From an uncultured Mollicutes bacterium (GTDB lineage Bacteria; Bacillota_I; Bacilli_A; Acholeplasmatales; Anaeroplasmataceae): a stretch of DNA of 43,707 nt. The first letter of the stretch is position 1; every line of letters begins with the position of its first letter. Shown piece after piece: positions 16,507 to 25,812 of this stretch. The stretch spans positions 1 to 43,707 of the forward strand of contig UQGR01000011.1 of NCBI GenBank assembly GCA_900540705.1, given 5' to 3'. Under the pieces are notes generated by a model. It saw only the letters and a program-made list of their open reading frames with translations, did not search any database and was not told where the DNA came from. The position numbers and the translations under genes are program-made.

Positions 16507-17379
16507 ATGTTAAAGGGAAGTATTGTTGCATTAATTACACCTTTTGATGAAAATAATGAGATAGACTATGGTGAGCTAAATCGTCTATTGGATTTCCATA
16601 TCCAAAATCAAACGGATGGACTTTTATTGCTGGGGACAACGGCGGAAGCAGAAAGTTTGACGGAAACAGAAAGAATAGAGCTTGTTCGTTATATTCTAAG
16701 CTACTTAGATGGCAGAATTAAGGTAATGGTTGGAATCATCACAAATCAAACCAAGAAGGCAGTTGAACTTGCTGAAAGTCTAGAGGGATTAGAGATTGAC
16801 AGCTTCTTAGTAAGTGCCCCTTACTATATCAAAAGCAATACAGAGGGTCTTTTAAAGCATTTTCATTATATCGCGGATCATGTTGATAAACCTATCGTCC
16901 TATATAATGTTCCAAAAAGAACAGGGTTACAATTGGATTTTGAGGTGGTAAGAATTTTATCCTATCATCCCAATATTATAGGGATAAAAGAGGCTTCTGG
17001 TGATTTAGCGTATCAAACTAAAATTTCTTCCCTTTGTAATGCTTCCTTTGTGCTATATGGAGCGGATGACCTTTCAATGATTCCTTCCTTATCTTTAGGT
17101 GCTGTTGGAATTATTTCTGTGATTGGAAATGCTTTTCCTAAGGAAACGAGATTAATCATCCAATCCTTTTCTAAAGATATTTCAATCTCCAGAACGACCT
17201 ATCAAAAAATTATGCAGCTTACAGAGGACATCTATAAAGAGCCTTCTCCAATTCCAGTAAAATATCTTTTATTTTTGATGGGATTTAAAACTAGAAGACT
17301 TAGAATGCCACTAGCGGAATCTTCTATTGGACTTCGAAGAAAATTAGAAGAGGACTATCTGTTATTGTTAGAAGATTAA
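16507..17379 (+). CDS. dapA: 4-hydroxy-tetrahydrodipicolinate synthase (DapA family)
   Basis: A 290-residue class I aldolase of the DHDPS/N-acetylneuraminate-lyase family. In known DapA it condenses pyruvate with aspartate semialdehyde on the way to diaminopimelate and lysine. The key residues fall at E. coli-like positions: Thr44-Thr45 in GTTAEAES, Tyr133 in YNVP, Arg138, and the Schiff-base Lys161 in GIKEASGD. The usual GTTGES loop is changed to GTTAEAES, which could shift specificity, so a related pyruvate aldolase remains possible. The frame is open from 16450, but that start sits in the csp terminator. GGTGAT upstream of the ATG at 16507 fits. No other lysine genes are adjacent. Confidence 0.85.
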   Translation: MLKGSIVALITPFDENNEIDYGELNRLLDFHIQNQTDGLLLLGTTAEAESLTETERIELVRYILSYLDGRIKVMVGIITNQTKKAVELAESLEGLEIDSFLVSAPYYIKSNTEGLLKHFHYIADHVDKPIVLYNVPKRTGLQLDFEVVRILSYHPNIIGIKEASGDLAYQTKISSLCNASFVLYGADDLSMIPSLSLGAVGIISVIGNAFPKETRLIIQSFSKDISISRTTYQKIMQLTEDIYKEPSPIPVKYLLFLMGFKTRRLRMPLAESSIGLRRKLEEDYLLLLED

Positions 17380-17405
17380 AAATAACATTATAGTGCTTTA
17401 TACCT

Positions 17406-17437
17406 AAAGTAGACTGAAAAGGTCTGCTTTTTTGTTT
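17406..17437 (+). terminator. Intrinsic terminator after dapA
   Basis: Stem AAAGTAGAC (17406-17414) and GTCTGCTTT (17422-17430) with one G-T pair, then T-rich tail. Confidence 0.8.
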
Positions 17438-17567
17438 TCTGATGACGATAAATGGGAAAGAAAGACTTGAAAGGAAATATTTTTTCACTTTCGCTCGGAA
17501 TCGCTTTCTTTATTTTTAAAAAATAGGAAAAAAGTTTAAAAAAGTTGCTTAGAAATTTTGTTATTTG

Positions 17568-17631
17568 TTGATAATTTTTGTTAAAAAGATTATAATAGAT
17601 ACGAATAAAAATATTTTATCTCATTAGGAGG
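17568..17631 (+). promoter_or_regulatory. Strong promoter and ribosome site for PFOR
   Basis: TTGATA (17568-17573), 17 bp, TATAAT (17591-17596), and AGGAGG at 17626-17631, five bases before the ATG. This is near consensus, fitting a highly expressed gene. Confidence 0.85.
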
Positions 17632-17636
17632 ATATT

Positions 17637-20600
17637 ATGAGTGAGAAAAAGAAAAGAATGGCGATAGATGGTAACTACGCTGCTGCATATTCATCTTATG
17701 CATTTACAGAAGTTGCTGGTATCTATCCTATTACTCCGTCATCTCCAATGGCTGAGTATACTGATGAATGGGCTTCTCAAGGAAAGAAGAACCTATTCGG
17801 AATGCCTGTTAAGGTAGTGGAAATGCAATCAGAGGGAGGAGCTGCTGGTACAGTTCATGGTTCATTACAGGCTGGTGCCTTAACTACAACCTACACTGCA
17901 TCTCAGGGATTATTATTAAAGATTCCTAATATGTATAAGATTGCAGGTGAGTGCTTACCTGGTGTTATCCATGTATCTGCACGTACACTTGCTGCACAGT
18001 CTTTATCTATCTTTGGTGACCATCAGGATGTAATGGCATGCCGTCAGACTGGCTTTGCTATGCTATGTGCTGGTTCAGTTCAGGAGGTTATGGATTTAGC
18101 CGGTGTTGCACATTTATCTGCAATTGAATCAAGCATTCCATTCCTTCATTTCTTTGATGGCTTTAGAACTTCACATGAGGTTAATACAATAGAGCCAATC
18201 GACTATGAAGTATTTGACAAGCTTTTAGACCGTGAGGCAGTTGCAAGATTTAGAGCAAACGCATTAAATCCTGCTCATCCAAAGACACGTGGTACAGCAC
18301 AGAATGACGACGTGTATTTCCAAACTAGAGAGCTTCAAAATCATAAGTATGAGGAAGTATATCCTGTAGTTGAAAAATACATGAAGGCAATCTCTAAGGC
18401 TACGGGTCGTAAATATCAACCATATTCTTATTATGGAGCACCAGATGCTAAGAATGTAATTGTAGCTATGGGCTCTGTTACAGAATGTGCAGAAGAGGTT
18501 ATTGATTATTTATTAGCTAGAAAGGAAAAGGTTGGTATCTTAAAGGTACATTTATATCGTCCTTTCGTAGTAGATAAGTTCTTAAAGGCAATGCCTAAGA
18601 CAGTTAAGAAGATTGCAGTATTAGATCGTACTATTGAGCAGGGCGCTTTATACGAGCCTCTTTGCTTAGATGTTAAGGCTGCTTATTTTGGCGCTAAGGA
18701 TGCTCCTATCATTGTTGGTGGCCGTTATGGTTTATCTAGCAAGGATACAACTCCTGATATGGTAAATGCTGTATTTACAAACTTAAAGAAGTCTAAACCT
18801 AAGGATCATTTCACTTTGGGTATTAATGATGATGTAAAATATACATCTTTAGAGGTTACAGAAAAGATTGACGTTGCAGATCCTACAACTACCGAATTAT
18901 TATTCTTCGGATTAGGCTCTGATGGTACAGTTGGTGCTTGTAAGAATATTTCTAAGATTGTTGGTGACTATACAGAATTCTATTCTCAGAGCTATGCTGC
19001 TTATGACTCAAAGAAGTCTGGTGGTTCAACAAGATTACACCTACGTTTCTCTAAGCATCCAATCCGTTCTACTTATTTAGTTAACCAGCCACACTTTGTT
19101 TCTTGTTCTCTAGATGCATATCTAGACAAGTTTGATATGATTGCTGGTTTACGTGATGGTGGTACATTCTTATTAAATACTGTAGTTGATGCTAAGAATA
19201 TTGAAAAGCGTCTACCAAATCGTTATAAGAGATTATTAGCTGAAAAGCATGCGAAGTTCTATATCATTGCTGCCAATGCTGCTGCAAGAGAATGTGGATT
19301 CCGTCCAGGCTTAGGTGTTAACACGATTATGCAATCTGCTTTCTTCAAGCTAAATGAACAAATTATGGATTATGAAGAAGCAAAGCAGCATATGAAGGAA
19401 TTTGCTACAAAGACCTATTTAAGAAAGGGTCAGGAATTAGTAGATCAGAACCATCGTGCTATCGATATGGGTGGTACAAAGCTTGTTGAGGTTGAAGTAA
19501 AACCAGAATGGGCTGAATTACAGGATGAAGAAAAGAAGGTAGATATGAAGAGACCTGCCTTCGTTAGAGAAATTGCCGATGTAATCAACGCAATTGATGG
19601 TGATTCTCTACCTCTTTCTGTATTTGCTAAGTATGGGGATGACTGCCATATGCCTCAAGGAACTGCTGCCTATGAAAAGCGTGGTGTAGCTACGGATGTT
19701 CCTCTATGGAATTCAGAAAATTGTATCCAGTGTAATCAATGTGCGTTTGTATGTCCACATGCATGTATCCGTCCATTCCTTTGTACTGAGGAAGAGGTTG
19801 CTAAGGCTCCTAAGGGCGCACAATTCTTAGATGCAACAGGCTTCAAGGGCTACAAGTATACACTTCAGGTTTCTACCTTAGATTGTACAGGCTGTGGCGT
19901 TTGTTTAACAGTATGTCCAGGTAAGAAGGTTAAGGATGAGACAGGTGCTATGGTACAACGTCCTGCGTTAACCTCTCATTCTATGGCAGAATCCAATAAG
20001 AATAAGGAAGCAAAGGTTTGTGAATATTTCTATAATAAGGTAACTTATAAGGGAGATGTTGCTGGAACAAACAACGCAAAGAATGTTCAGTTCTCTAAGC
20101 CTTTATTTGAATTCTCAGGCGCTTGTGGTGGTTGTGGTGAAACTCCATATGTTAAGGCAGTTTCTCAGCTATTTGGTGATCGTATGATGGTTGCCAACGC
20201 AACAGGATGTACCTCTATTTATTCAGGTTCTTATCCATCAAGCCCATATACTACAAATGCGGAAGGACGCGGTCCAGCTTGGGCTAACTCTTTATTTGAG
20301 GACAACGCGGAATTCGGCTTTGGTATGAGAATGGCTGTTGAAACATTACGTGATAGATTACAGACTGTAATGGCTCTTAACCTAGAGGAAATGCCTGCCG
20401 ATGTAAAGAAACTATGTACAGAGTGGATGGAAAATCGTACTTCAGGAGCTAAGACAAAGGAATTGGCACCAATGATTGTTGCTGCTATGGAAAAGATTGA
20501 TGCTCCTTATGCAAAAGAAATTCTATCTCTAAAGGATTATCTAGTTAAGGTAAGCCAGTGGATTATTGGTGGTGATGGCTGGGCTTATGATATTGGATAT

Positions 20601-21215
20601 GGTGGACTTGACCATGTTATCGCAAATAATCAGGATGTAAATATTTTAGTAGTAGATACTGAGGTTTATTCTAATACAGGTGGTCAGGCTTCTAAATCTT
20701 CTAGAACAGGTGCAATCGCTAAGTTTGCCGCTGCTGGTAAGCCAACCTTCAAGAAGGATTTAGCATCTATAGCTATGTCTTATGGCCATGTCTATGTTGC
20801 TACTGTATCTCATGGCTATAACCAGAATCAAGTAATTAAGGCATTAAAGGAAGCAGAAGCATATGATGGTCCATCTATCGTAATCTGCTACTCTCCTTGT
20901 ATTGCTCACAATATCAAGAAGGGCTTATATATGAGTCAAATGGAGGCTAAGAAGGCTACAGAATGTGGATACTGGCCAACCTTCAGATATAATCCTGATC
21001 TTGCTAAGGAAGGAAAGAATCCATTCCAGATGGACTCTAAGGAGCCAGATTGGAGTAAGTATAATGACTTCCTAATGAATGAAGGTCGTTATGCACAGCT
21101 AGTTAAGATCAATCCTGAAAAGGCTCAGGAATTATTAGAGTCTAACCTTAAGGATGCTCAAAAGCGTTTTGCAAACTATACTCGTTTAGCAAATATGGAA
21201 TTTCCTAATAAGTAA
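17637..21215 (+). CDS. nifJ: Pyruvate:ferredoxin (flavodoxin) oxidoreductase
   Basis: A 1192-residue single-chain PFOR, full length. It converts pyruvate and CoA to acetyl-CoA and CO2 and reduces ferredoxin, central to anaerobic fermentation. Domains in order are the N-terminal TPP pyrimidine-side domain (YPITPSSPMAE, QSEGGAAG), the CoA and transketolase-C-like region, and a two-cluster ferredoxin domain with CIQCNQCAFVCPHAC starting near residue 696 and CTGCGVCLTVCPG near 750. The TPP-binding domain follows with CGGCGE near 830, GDGWAYDIG near 979 and NTGGQ near 1013. A later Cys near 1088 should complete the third cluster. Codon use shifts to AAG for Lys and more C-ending codons than its neighbours, as expected for high expression. 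It is monocistronic with a strong promoter and terminator. Confidence 0.97.
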   Translation: MSEKKKRMAIDGNYAAAYSSYAFTEVAGIYPITPSSPMAEYTDEWASQGKKNLFGMPVKVVEMQSEGGAAGTVHGSLQAGALTTTYTASQGLLLKIPNMYKIAGECLPGVIHVSARTLAAQSLSIFGDHQDVMACRQTGFAMLCAGSVQEVMDLAGVAHLSAIESSIPFLHFFDGFRTSHEVNTIEPIDYEVFDKLLDREAVARFRANALNPAHPKTRGTAQNDDVYFQTRELQNHKYEEVYPVVEKYMKAISKATGRKYQPYSYYGAPDAKNVIVAMGSVTECAEEVIDYLLARKEKVGILKVHLYRPFVVDKFLKAMPKTVKKIAVLDRTIEQGALYEPLCLDVKAAYFGAKDAPIIVGGRYGLSSKDTTPDMVNAVFTNLKKSKPKDHFTLGINDDVKYTSLEVTEKIDVADPTTTELLFFGLGSDGTVGACKNISKIVGDYTEFYSQSYAAYDSKKSGGSTRLHLRFSKHPIRSTYLVNQPHFVSCSLDAYLDKFDMIAGLRDGGTFLLNTVVDAKNIEKRLPNRYKRLLAEKHAKFYIIAANAAARECGFRPGLGVNTIMQSAFFKLNEQIMDYEEAKQHMKEFATKTYLRKGQELVDQNHRAIDMGGTKLVEVEVKPEWAELQDEEKKVDMKRPAFVREIADVINAIDGDSLPLSVFAKYGDDCHMPQGTAAYEKRGVATDVPLWNSENCIQCNQCAFVCPHACIRPFLCTEEEVAKAPKGAQFLDATGFKGYKYTLQVSTLDCTGCGVCLTVCPGKKVKDETGAMVQRPALTSHSMAESNKNKEAKVCEYFYNKVTYKGDVAGTNNAKNVQFSKPLFEFSGACGGCGETPYVKAVSQLFGDRMMVANATGCTSIYSGSYPSSPYTTNAEGRGPAWANSLFEDNAEFGFGMRMAVETLRDRLQTVMALNLEEMPADVKKLCTEWMENRTSGAKTKELAPMIVAAMEKIDAPYAKEILSLKDYLVKVSQWIIGGDGWAYDIGYGGLDHVIANNQDVNILVVDTEVYSNTGGQASKSSRTGAIAKFAAAGKPTFKKDLASIAMSYGHVYVATVSHGYNQNQVIKALKEAEAYDGPSIVICYSPCIAHNIKKGLYMSQMEAKKATECGYWPTFRYNPDLAKEGKNPFQMDSKEPDWSKYNDFLMNEGRYAQLVKINPEKAQELLESNLKDAQKRFANYTRLANMEFPNK

Positions 21216-21230
21216 AATATAAAAAACAAG

Positions 21231-21265
21231 AATGCTATCAGAGAAATCTGATGGCATTTTTTTTG
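21231..21265 (+). terminator. Strong intrinsic terminator after PFOR
   Basis: 12-bp stem (21231-21242 with 21247-21258, one G-T pair), GAAA tetraloop, then a further run of about six T. Confidence 0.92.
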
Positions 21266-21301
21266 TAAAAATAAAAAGACTTTGATAAGCCTTCTTAAAT
21301 A

Positions 21302-21805
21302 TTATTTTGCTACTGTATTATTGATGATATGACAAATGATATCAGCAAGCTGTTCTTCGCTTTCTTCCATTCCATTCTTTAGCCAGCATAGGTACACATT
21401 CCATAACGCTCCTGAAAAATAGTAGTTGTTGTAGATGGGAGATTTATCATTATTAATTAAAAATAAATAAGTAAAATAATTCTGTAGTAGATATTGCAAA
21501 TCGGATTTCATTAAAACCAAAGTAACGTTACTATATTTCTTTAATATTCCAAATAGGATAATTAAATACTTTTTAAAATCAACATCAATCAATGGATTAT
21601 TTTGTTTTGTGAAATCTAACCCAATACCCGATAACATATCTTTGATGATTTCTACCTTATCTCCATACAATCTATAGAAGGTCATACGACTTACACCTGC
21701 TTTTTGGCATAGCTCACTGACATTTATTTTATCGATATGCTTTTTCTCCATTAATAGAAGTAAAGCCTGCTGTAAATATTCTTTGGATAATACATCTGTT
21801 TTCAA
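21302..21805 (-). CDS. TetR/AcrR-family transcriptional regulator
   Basis: A 167-residue regulator with an N-terminal TetR helix-turn-helix (LQQALLLLMEKKHIDKINVSEL, then AGVSRMTFYRLYGDKVEI, about residues 10-55). A helical ligand-binding and dimer domain follows, with the DUF1836/TetR_C-like pattern common in Firmicutes. A frame from the ATG at 21820 is open, but it has no ribosome site. AGGTGG (complement of 21812-21817) is six bases before the TTG at 21805, which I take as the start. It diverges from a lipoprotein gene, and the shared intergenic palindrome at 21845-21874 is its probable operator, so autoregulation is likely. The ligand is unknown. Confidence 0.85.
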   Translation of the reverse strand: MKTDVLSKEYLQQALLLLMEKKHIDKINVSELCQKAGVSRMTFYRLYGDKVEIIKDMLSGIGLDFTKQNNPLIDVDFKKYLIILFGILKKYSNVTLVLMKSDLQYLLQNYFTYLFLINNDKSPIYNNYYFSGALWNVYLCWLKNGMEESEEQLADIICHIINNTVAK

Positions 21806-21844
21806 AACAAACCACCTCATAGTGTAACAATTCTATTGACTAAC

Positions 21845-21874
21845 ATTGTATCATATTTCTAGAACTGATACAAT
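21845..21874. promoter_or_regulatory. Symmetric divergent promoter/operator palindrome
   Basis: ATTGTATCA (21845-21853) and TGATACAAT (21866-21874) are perfect inverted 9-mers 12 bp apart. On each strand they supply TTGTAT, 17 bp, TACAAT. On plus, -35 is 21846-21851 and -10 is 21869-21874; on minus, -35 is the complement of 21868-21873 and -10 the complement of 21845-21850. A dimer bound here would cover both promoters at once. TetR is the obvious candidate. Confidence 0.75.
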
Positions 21875-21957
21875 CAAATTGAAATGAAGATACTGAAAAT
21901 CTTTTAAAAAATAAAAAACTGTAAAAATTAAGAATGTTTGTCAGGTGGTGGTAGTTT

Positions 21958-23100
21958 ATGCGTAAAATTATGCTTTTTATTGTAGCTATTTGTTTGATAT
22001 TATTTCTTTCCTCCTGTGAGAGTGATGCTCCAATGGAAATTCTTAACGGATTAGAGGCAGAAGATCTTGTTTTAGAGGAGCTAAAAGAAGAAACTCATCA
22101 GGTTGTTAAAATTAATGATGTCTATTCCTATTCCCTCACCATAGAAACGATAGAGCAGGGCGAAGGGTATTTTAATATATTTAGATTATATAAAAATCAG
22201 GAGGAGGTTAAAAAGCATGTTTTAGCAAAAGATGAATATCTTCATATAGAGAATGCTTGGGCTAGGGAAGATATATTATATTTTGCTGTCACATATTCAG
22301 CTTCTAATCATTATATTCAGTACATCCTTGAACTTGATTTGGAGTATAATGCTAGAATCATAGGCTTACCAGAAAACGCGCTTTGGACCTGGGATAAGAT
22401 TATATTTAAGGATGAATTTTATCTATTAGAGAATGTTAAAAATAATACATTGACGATGCAATGCTTTTCCTATTCTCATCAGCTGTTAAAGGAGATACAA
22501 TTTGAATTTGACAATCCAAATCAGTCTCATTTCATGATGTATCTAAAATTTTTAGATGTTGTAGAGGGCGACATTTACTTTATCCTACATAAGGCTTTAA
22601 TAGATCAGGACGAATATTATCTATACCGATATTCTGATGAGCTTATTTTATTGGATATAATATCGAAGCCTTATACAATAGCGTGGGAGCTCCATCAGGT
22701 TTGTGTTCAAAATGAAGAATTTCATTTTTATATTCACGAATATGAACGGCAATTTATGGCAGATAAAACCTATCATATCTTGTACGAATATTCCAGAGGG
22801 ATTTTGCGTAAAATCTATACCTTTTCCTATCAGGACCGAAACTATAGGTATTCCTTGAGGGGAATCTCCTATTCTGAAGAACAGATCTATCTTTTATTCC
22901 TATTTACTAAGGGTGGGTGGTTAGCTCCTACCAAATTTATAATTTTTCATTACAATCGGGTAATCCATAAAACAACCTATCTTTATTCTGGGCTATCTAT
23001 CTTAGATGTTTACATAAAGGAAGAGGAGTTTTACATAAAAACTGGAGATAAAGTTTATCGTTTTGTAAAGGATTTACTAGGAAATTTGAATGGAAAATGA
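21958..23100 (+). CDS. Lipoprotein of unknown function (TetR-linked)
   Basis: A 380-residue protein with a lipoprotein signal: basic MRKIM, hydrophobic core to about residue 16, and lipobox LSSC with Cys20. The mature part is rich in aromatic beta-strand patterns repeating about every 40-50 residues, for example DEFYLLENV, GDIYFILHK, EEFHFYIHE, EQIYLLFLF and EEFYIKTGD. This suggests a beta-propeller-like extracellular domain anchored to the membrane. I recognise no named family. It diverges from the TetR gene through a symmetric promoter and is presumably under its control. The leader is about 75 nt, with a GGTGG-type ribosome site. Confidence 0.75.
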   Translation: MRKIMLFIVAICLILFLSSCESDAPMEILNGLEAEDLVLEELKEETHQVVKINDVYSYSLTIETIEQGEGYFNIFRLYKNQEEVKKHVLAKDEYLHIENAWAREDILYFAVTYSASNHYIQYILELDLEYNARIIGLPENALWTWDKIIFKDEFYLLENVKNNTLTMQCFSYSHQLLKEIQFEFDNPNQSHFMMYLKFLDVVEGDIYFILHKALIDQDEYYLYRYSDELILLDIISKPYTIAWELHQVCVQNEEFHFYIHEYERQFMADKTYHILYEYSRGILRKIYTFSYQDRNYRYSLRGISYSEEQIYLLFLFTKGGWLAPTKFIIFHYNRVIHKTTYLYSGLSILDVYIKEEEFYIKTGDKVYRFVKDLLGNLNGK

Positions 23101-23148
23101 TAAAATAAAGCTATATGGATGAAAGTCCAAGTAGGAAGAGGTAAGAAT

Positions 23149-23982
23149 ATGTTTAAAATTGGTTGTCATTTATCTATTGCGAATGGATTCCTTAAAACAG
23201 GAAAAAATATAATAGCTTTAGGGGGGAATACCTTTCAATATTTTTCTAGAAATCCTCAGGGGGGTAAAGCTAGACCTTGGGACCAAGGAGATTTTGAAGG
23301 GTTTATGGAATATGCTCAGAAATTTGGTATTGTAGAGCTTTTATGTCATGCTCCTTACACCTTGAATGCTTGCTCAGCAAACCCACAGACGAGAGAATTT
23401 GCGAGAATGGTTTTTAAATCAGATATTGAGATGCTGGAGCATTTTCCAAATGCCTTATATAACTTCCATCCAGGGAGTCATACAGGTCAAGGAGTAGAAG
23501 TGGGGATTGGCCAAATTGTAGAAATCTTAGATGAAGTTATTTATCCAGAAATGAAAACGACGATTCTTTTAGAATGTATGTCTGGTAAGGGTAGTGAAAT
23601 AGGTAGATCCTTTGAGGAGATAGCTGAAATCATAGGACGTGTTCAGCACAAGGAAAAGCTGGGAGTATGCTTAGATACCTGCCATGTTTATTCTGCTGGA
23701 TATGATATCGTCAATGATTTGGATGGTGTGCTAGAGGAATTTGATGCTATCATAGGCTTAGATCGGTTAAAGGCAATCCATTTGAACGATTCTAAAATGC
23801 CGTTTGCTTCCAATAAGGACCGACATGAAAAAATTGGTCAAGGTACAATTGGGATGGAGGCAATTGTCAGAATCATCAATCATCCAAAGCTGAGAAATCT
23901 ACCGTTTTATCTAGAAACGCCGAATGAGGATGAAGGATATAAACAAGAAATAGAAGTTTTGAAAAAATGTCGAATTGAATAA
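23149..23982 (+). CDS. nfo: Endonuclease IV (AP endonuclease)
   Basis: A 277-residue TIM-barrel AP endonuclease that cuts 5' to abasic sites in base-excision repair using three zinc ions. Zinc ligands are visible in order: His in CHAPYTLN, His in FHPGSHTG, Glu in LECMSGKG, Asp and His in LDTCHVYSAGYD, His in IHLNDSK, Asp and His in DRHEKIGQG, and Glu in LETPNE. The QYFSRNPQG DNA-binding segment is present. Length is typical (about 280). An upstream frame from 23119 is open, but AGGAAGAGG before the ATG at 23149 decides the start. It follows the lipoprotein gene by 48 bp and may be co-transcribed. Confidence 0.95.
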   Translation: MFKIGCHLSIANGFLKTGKNIIALGGNTFQYFSRNPQGGKARPWDQGDFEGFMEYAQKFGIVELLCHAPYTLNACSANPQTREFARMVFKSDIEMLEHFPNALYNFHPGSHTGQGVEVGIGQIVEILDEVIYPEMKTTILLECMSGKGSEIGRSFEEIAEIIGRVQHKEKLGVCLDTCHVYSAGYDIVNDLDGVLEEFDAIIGLDRLKAIHLNDSKMPFASNKDRHEKIGQGTIGMEAIVRIINHPKLRNLPFYLETPNEDEGYKQEIEVLKKCRIE

Positions 23983-24002
23983 TGATTTGTGATACTTTTT
24001 CC

Positions 24003-24031
24003 TTTTCTTATTCTCTTTTTTCTCTTATAAT
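24003..24031 (+). promoter_or_regulatory. Promoter of the ABC transporter operon
   Basis: TATAAT at 24026-24031 with a weak -35 (TTTTCT at 24003-24008) at 17-bp spacing, in a T-rich stretch after nfo. Confidence 0.5.
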
Positions 24032-24060
24032 AAGGAAGTAGAATAAAGCGGGTGAGAAAT

Positions 24061-25812
24061 ATGTTTAAATTTATTAAAAGCCTATGGTGGTTTATTTCAA
24101 AGAACTGGTATAGATATATAAGTATCATTCTTGTGGGGCTCCTTTTTCCTTTACTTGATTTAATTCCTGCAAGAATTGTTAAGACTTTAATCGATGCTGT
24201 TCAGGATGAAAATAGAACTGTGACCATGGCTTTTTTATTTACTAGAATATTGTTGCCATATATCCTTACTATGCTTGCAATTTATTTAGTAAGTACGACC
24301 AAGAGAGTTTTACAAAACCGGCTGAAGATAAAGCTTTATTATGCATTACAGGTCCGGTATATGGAAAATATTTTGGTTCAGGATGCGAGCTTTTTTGAAC
24401 GATTTCAATCAGGAGATTTACTGACTAGAGCTCTTGGAGATGTTAAGAGTGTGAACTTTAGTGGTGGTAATCGTCTTTTAAATATTTTTCTAGAGTTTAT
24501 GACAGTAGTAGTCACTTTAGTAGCGATGATTCTGATAGAGCCAGTTTTGGCGGTATTGTGCTTTATCCCCCTAAGCTTTATTTTCCTAACGAATTTAATC
24601 CTAAAGAGAAAGGTAAAACGGAATTGGCAGCTAGTAAGAGAGAAATCCTCCTTGATGGGAAATGTAATTTTAGAAAGTATTACAAATGTCAGGACAATCC
24701 GAGCCTTCTCTAAGGAGGAAGAGAATTATCAAAAGAATTTAAAATATTCTAAGGATACCTATGATGTTGAAAAGGCCAATCTTAAAATTAATGTCATTTT
24801 TCAGCCGATGTTTCAATCCATCGTCGCGGTAGCAACCGTAATTGCATATGGACTAGGAGCCTATTTCTGCTACTTAGAACGGATTACAGTTGCAGAGCTA
24901 GCCCAGTTTATTCTTTACCTAAACTTATTCCAAGCCCCGCTTACGAATATTGGTAATATGATTAATAACTTTTATCAATCCTTAATTTCTGCCGACCGTA
25001 TCAATGAAATTTATGATTCTAAGAGTAGTGTTATCGATAAAAAGAATGAAGCCTTATCAGAAATTAAAACCATAGAATTTAGAGATTTTTCCTTCCGTTA
25101 TGCAGGAGATGAAGAGGATGTCCTTCAAAATATTGATTTGAAAATAGAAGAGGGACAAACGCTAGGAATTGTTGGTAAAACGGGAAGTGGAAAATCCACC
25201 CTAGTAAGGCAGCTAGTTCGTCAGCTTCCAGTAGAGGAAGGGAAGATTTTTATCAATGGAGAAGAAATTGAGGATTTCAATCAACAGCTTGTCCGAAAGC
25301 ATATTGGTTATGTTCCTCAGGAGCATATGCTATTTTCTAGGTCCGTTTTAAAAAATGTTTTATTAGGAGATTCACAGGCGACTACAGAGGAGGTTAATGA
25401 GGCCGTCATCATGGCCGATTTTGAAAAGGATATTGCGGAGCTATCTCATGGCTATGAAACTGTAGTTGGAGAATATGGTGTAACACTATCTGGTGGTCAG
25501 AAACAAAGATTGGCGATTGCTAGAGCCTTCCTGAAGAATGCAGATGTATTGGTGCTAGATGACTCATTGTCTGCGGTAGATGGTAAAACGGAAGCGAATA
25601 TCATTCATTCTTTGAAAACCTATCGCAGCAACCGAACGAACATCATTGTGGCCCATCGTCTTTCTGCAGTTATGAATGCCAATCTAATTATCGTCTTGGA
25701 TAAAGGAAAGATTGTAGAACGAGGCACCCACGAGGAGCTGATGAATTTGAAGGGCTGGTATTATGAACAATTCCTTGCCCAACAAATGGAGGAGGTGGAA
25801 CAGCATGAGTAA
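24061..25812 (+). CDS. ABC exporter half-transporter A (heterodimeric, degenerate catalytic Glu)
   Basis: A 583-residue half-transporter with a six-helix exporter membrane domain (about residues 1-310) and an ATPase domain. Walker A is GKTGSGKST and the signature is the canonical LSGGQKQR. Walker B is VLVLDDSLSAVD, so the position after the Walker B Asp, normally the catalytic Glu, is Asp. That pattern marks one half of heterodimeric exporters such as BmrC/BmrD or LmrC/LmrD. The ATG at 24061 with GGGTGAG is preferred over an in-frame GTG at 24052. Its stop overlaps the next gene's start by 8 bp. It probably exports drugs, lipids or peptides; the substrate cannot be read. Confidence 0.92.
   Translation: MFKFIKSLWWFISKNWYRYISIILVGLLFPLLDLIPARIVKTLIDAVQDENRTVTMAFLFTRILLPYILTMLAIYLVSTTKRVLQNRLKIKLYYALQVRYMENILVQDASFFERFQSGDLLTRALGDVKSVNFSGGNRLLNIFLEFMTVVVTLVAMILIEPVLAVLCFIPLSFIFLTNLILKRKVKRNWQLVREKSSLMGNVILESITNVRTIRAFSKEEENYQKNLKYSKDTYDVEKANLKINVIFQPMFQSIVAVATVIAYGLGAYFCYLERITVAELAQFILYLNLFQAPLTNIGNMINNFYQSLISADRINEIYDSKSSVIDKKNEALSEIKTIEFRDFSFRYAGDEEDVLQNIDLKIEEGQTLGIVGKTGSGKSTLVRQLVRQLPVEEGKIFINGEEIEDFNQQLVRKHIGYVPQEHMLFSRSVLKNVLLGDSQATTEEVNEAVIMADFEKDIAELSHGYETVVGEYGVTLSGGQKQRLAIARAFLKNADVLVLDDSLSAVDGKTEANIIHSLKTYRSNRTNIIVAHRLSAVMNANLIIVLDKGKIVERGTHEELMNLKGWYYEQFLAQQMEEVEQHE

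Noticed and set aside
25763..25804. Longer start for ABC half B
   Set aside because: The extension lies fully within the end of half A; GGAGGTGG directly precedes the ATG at 25805.
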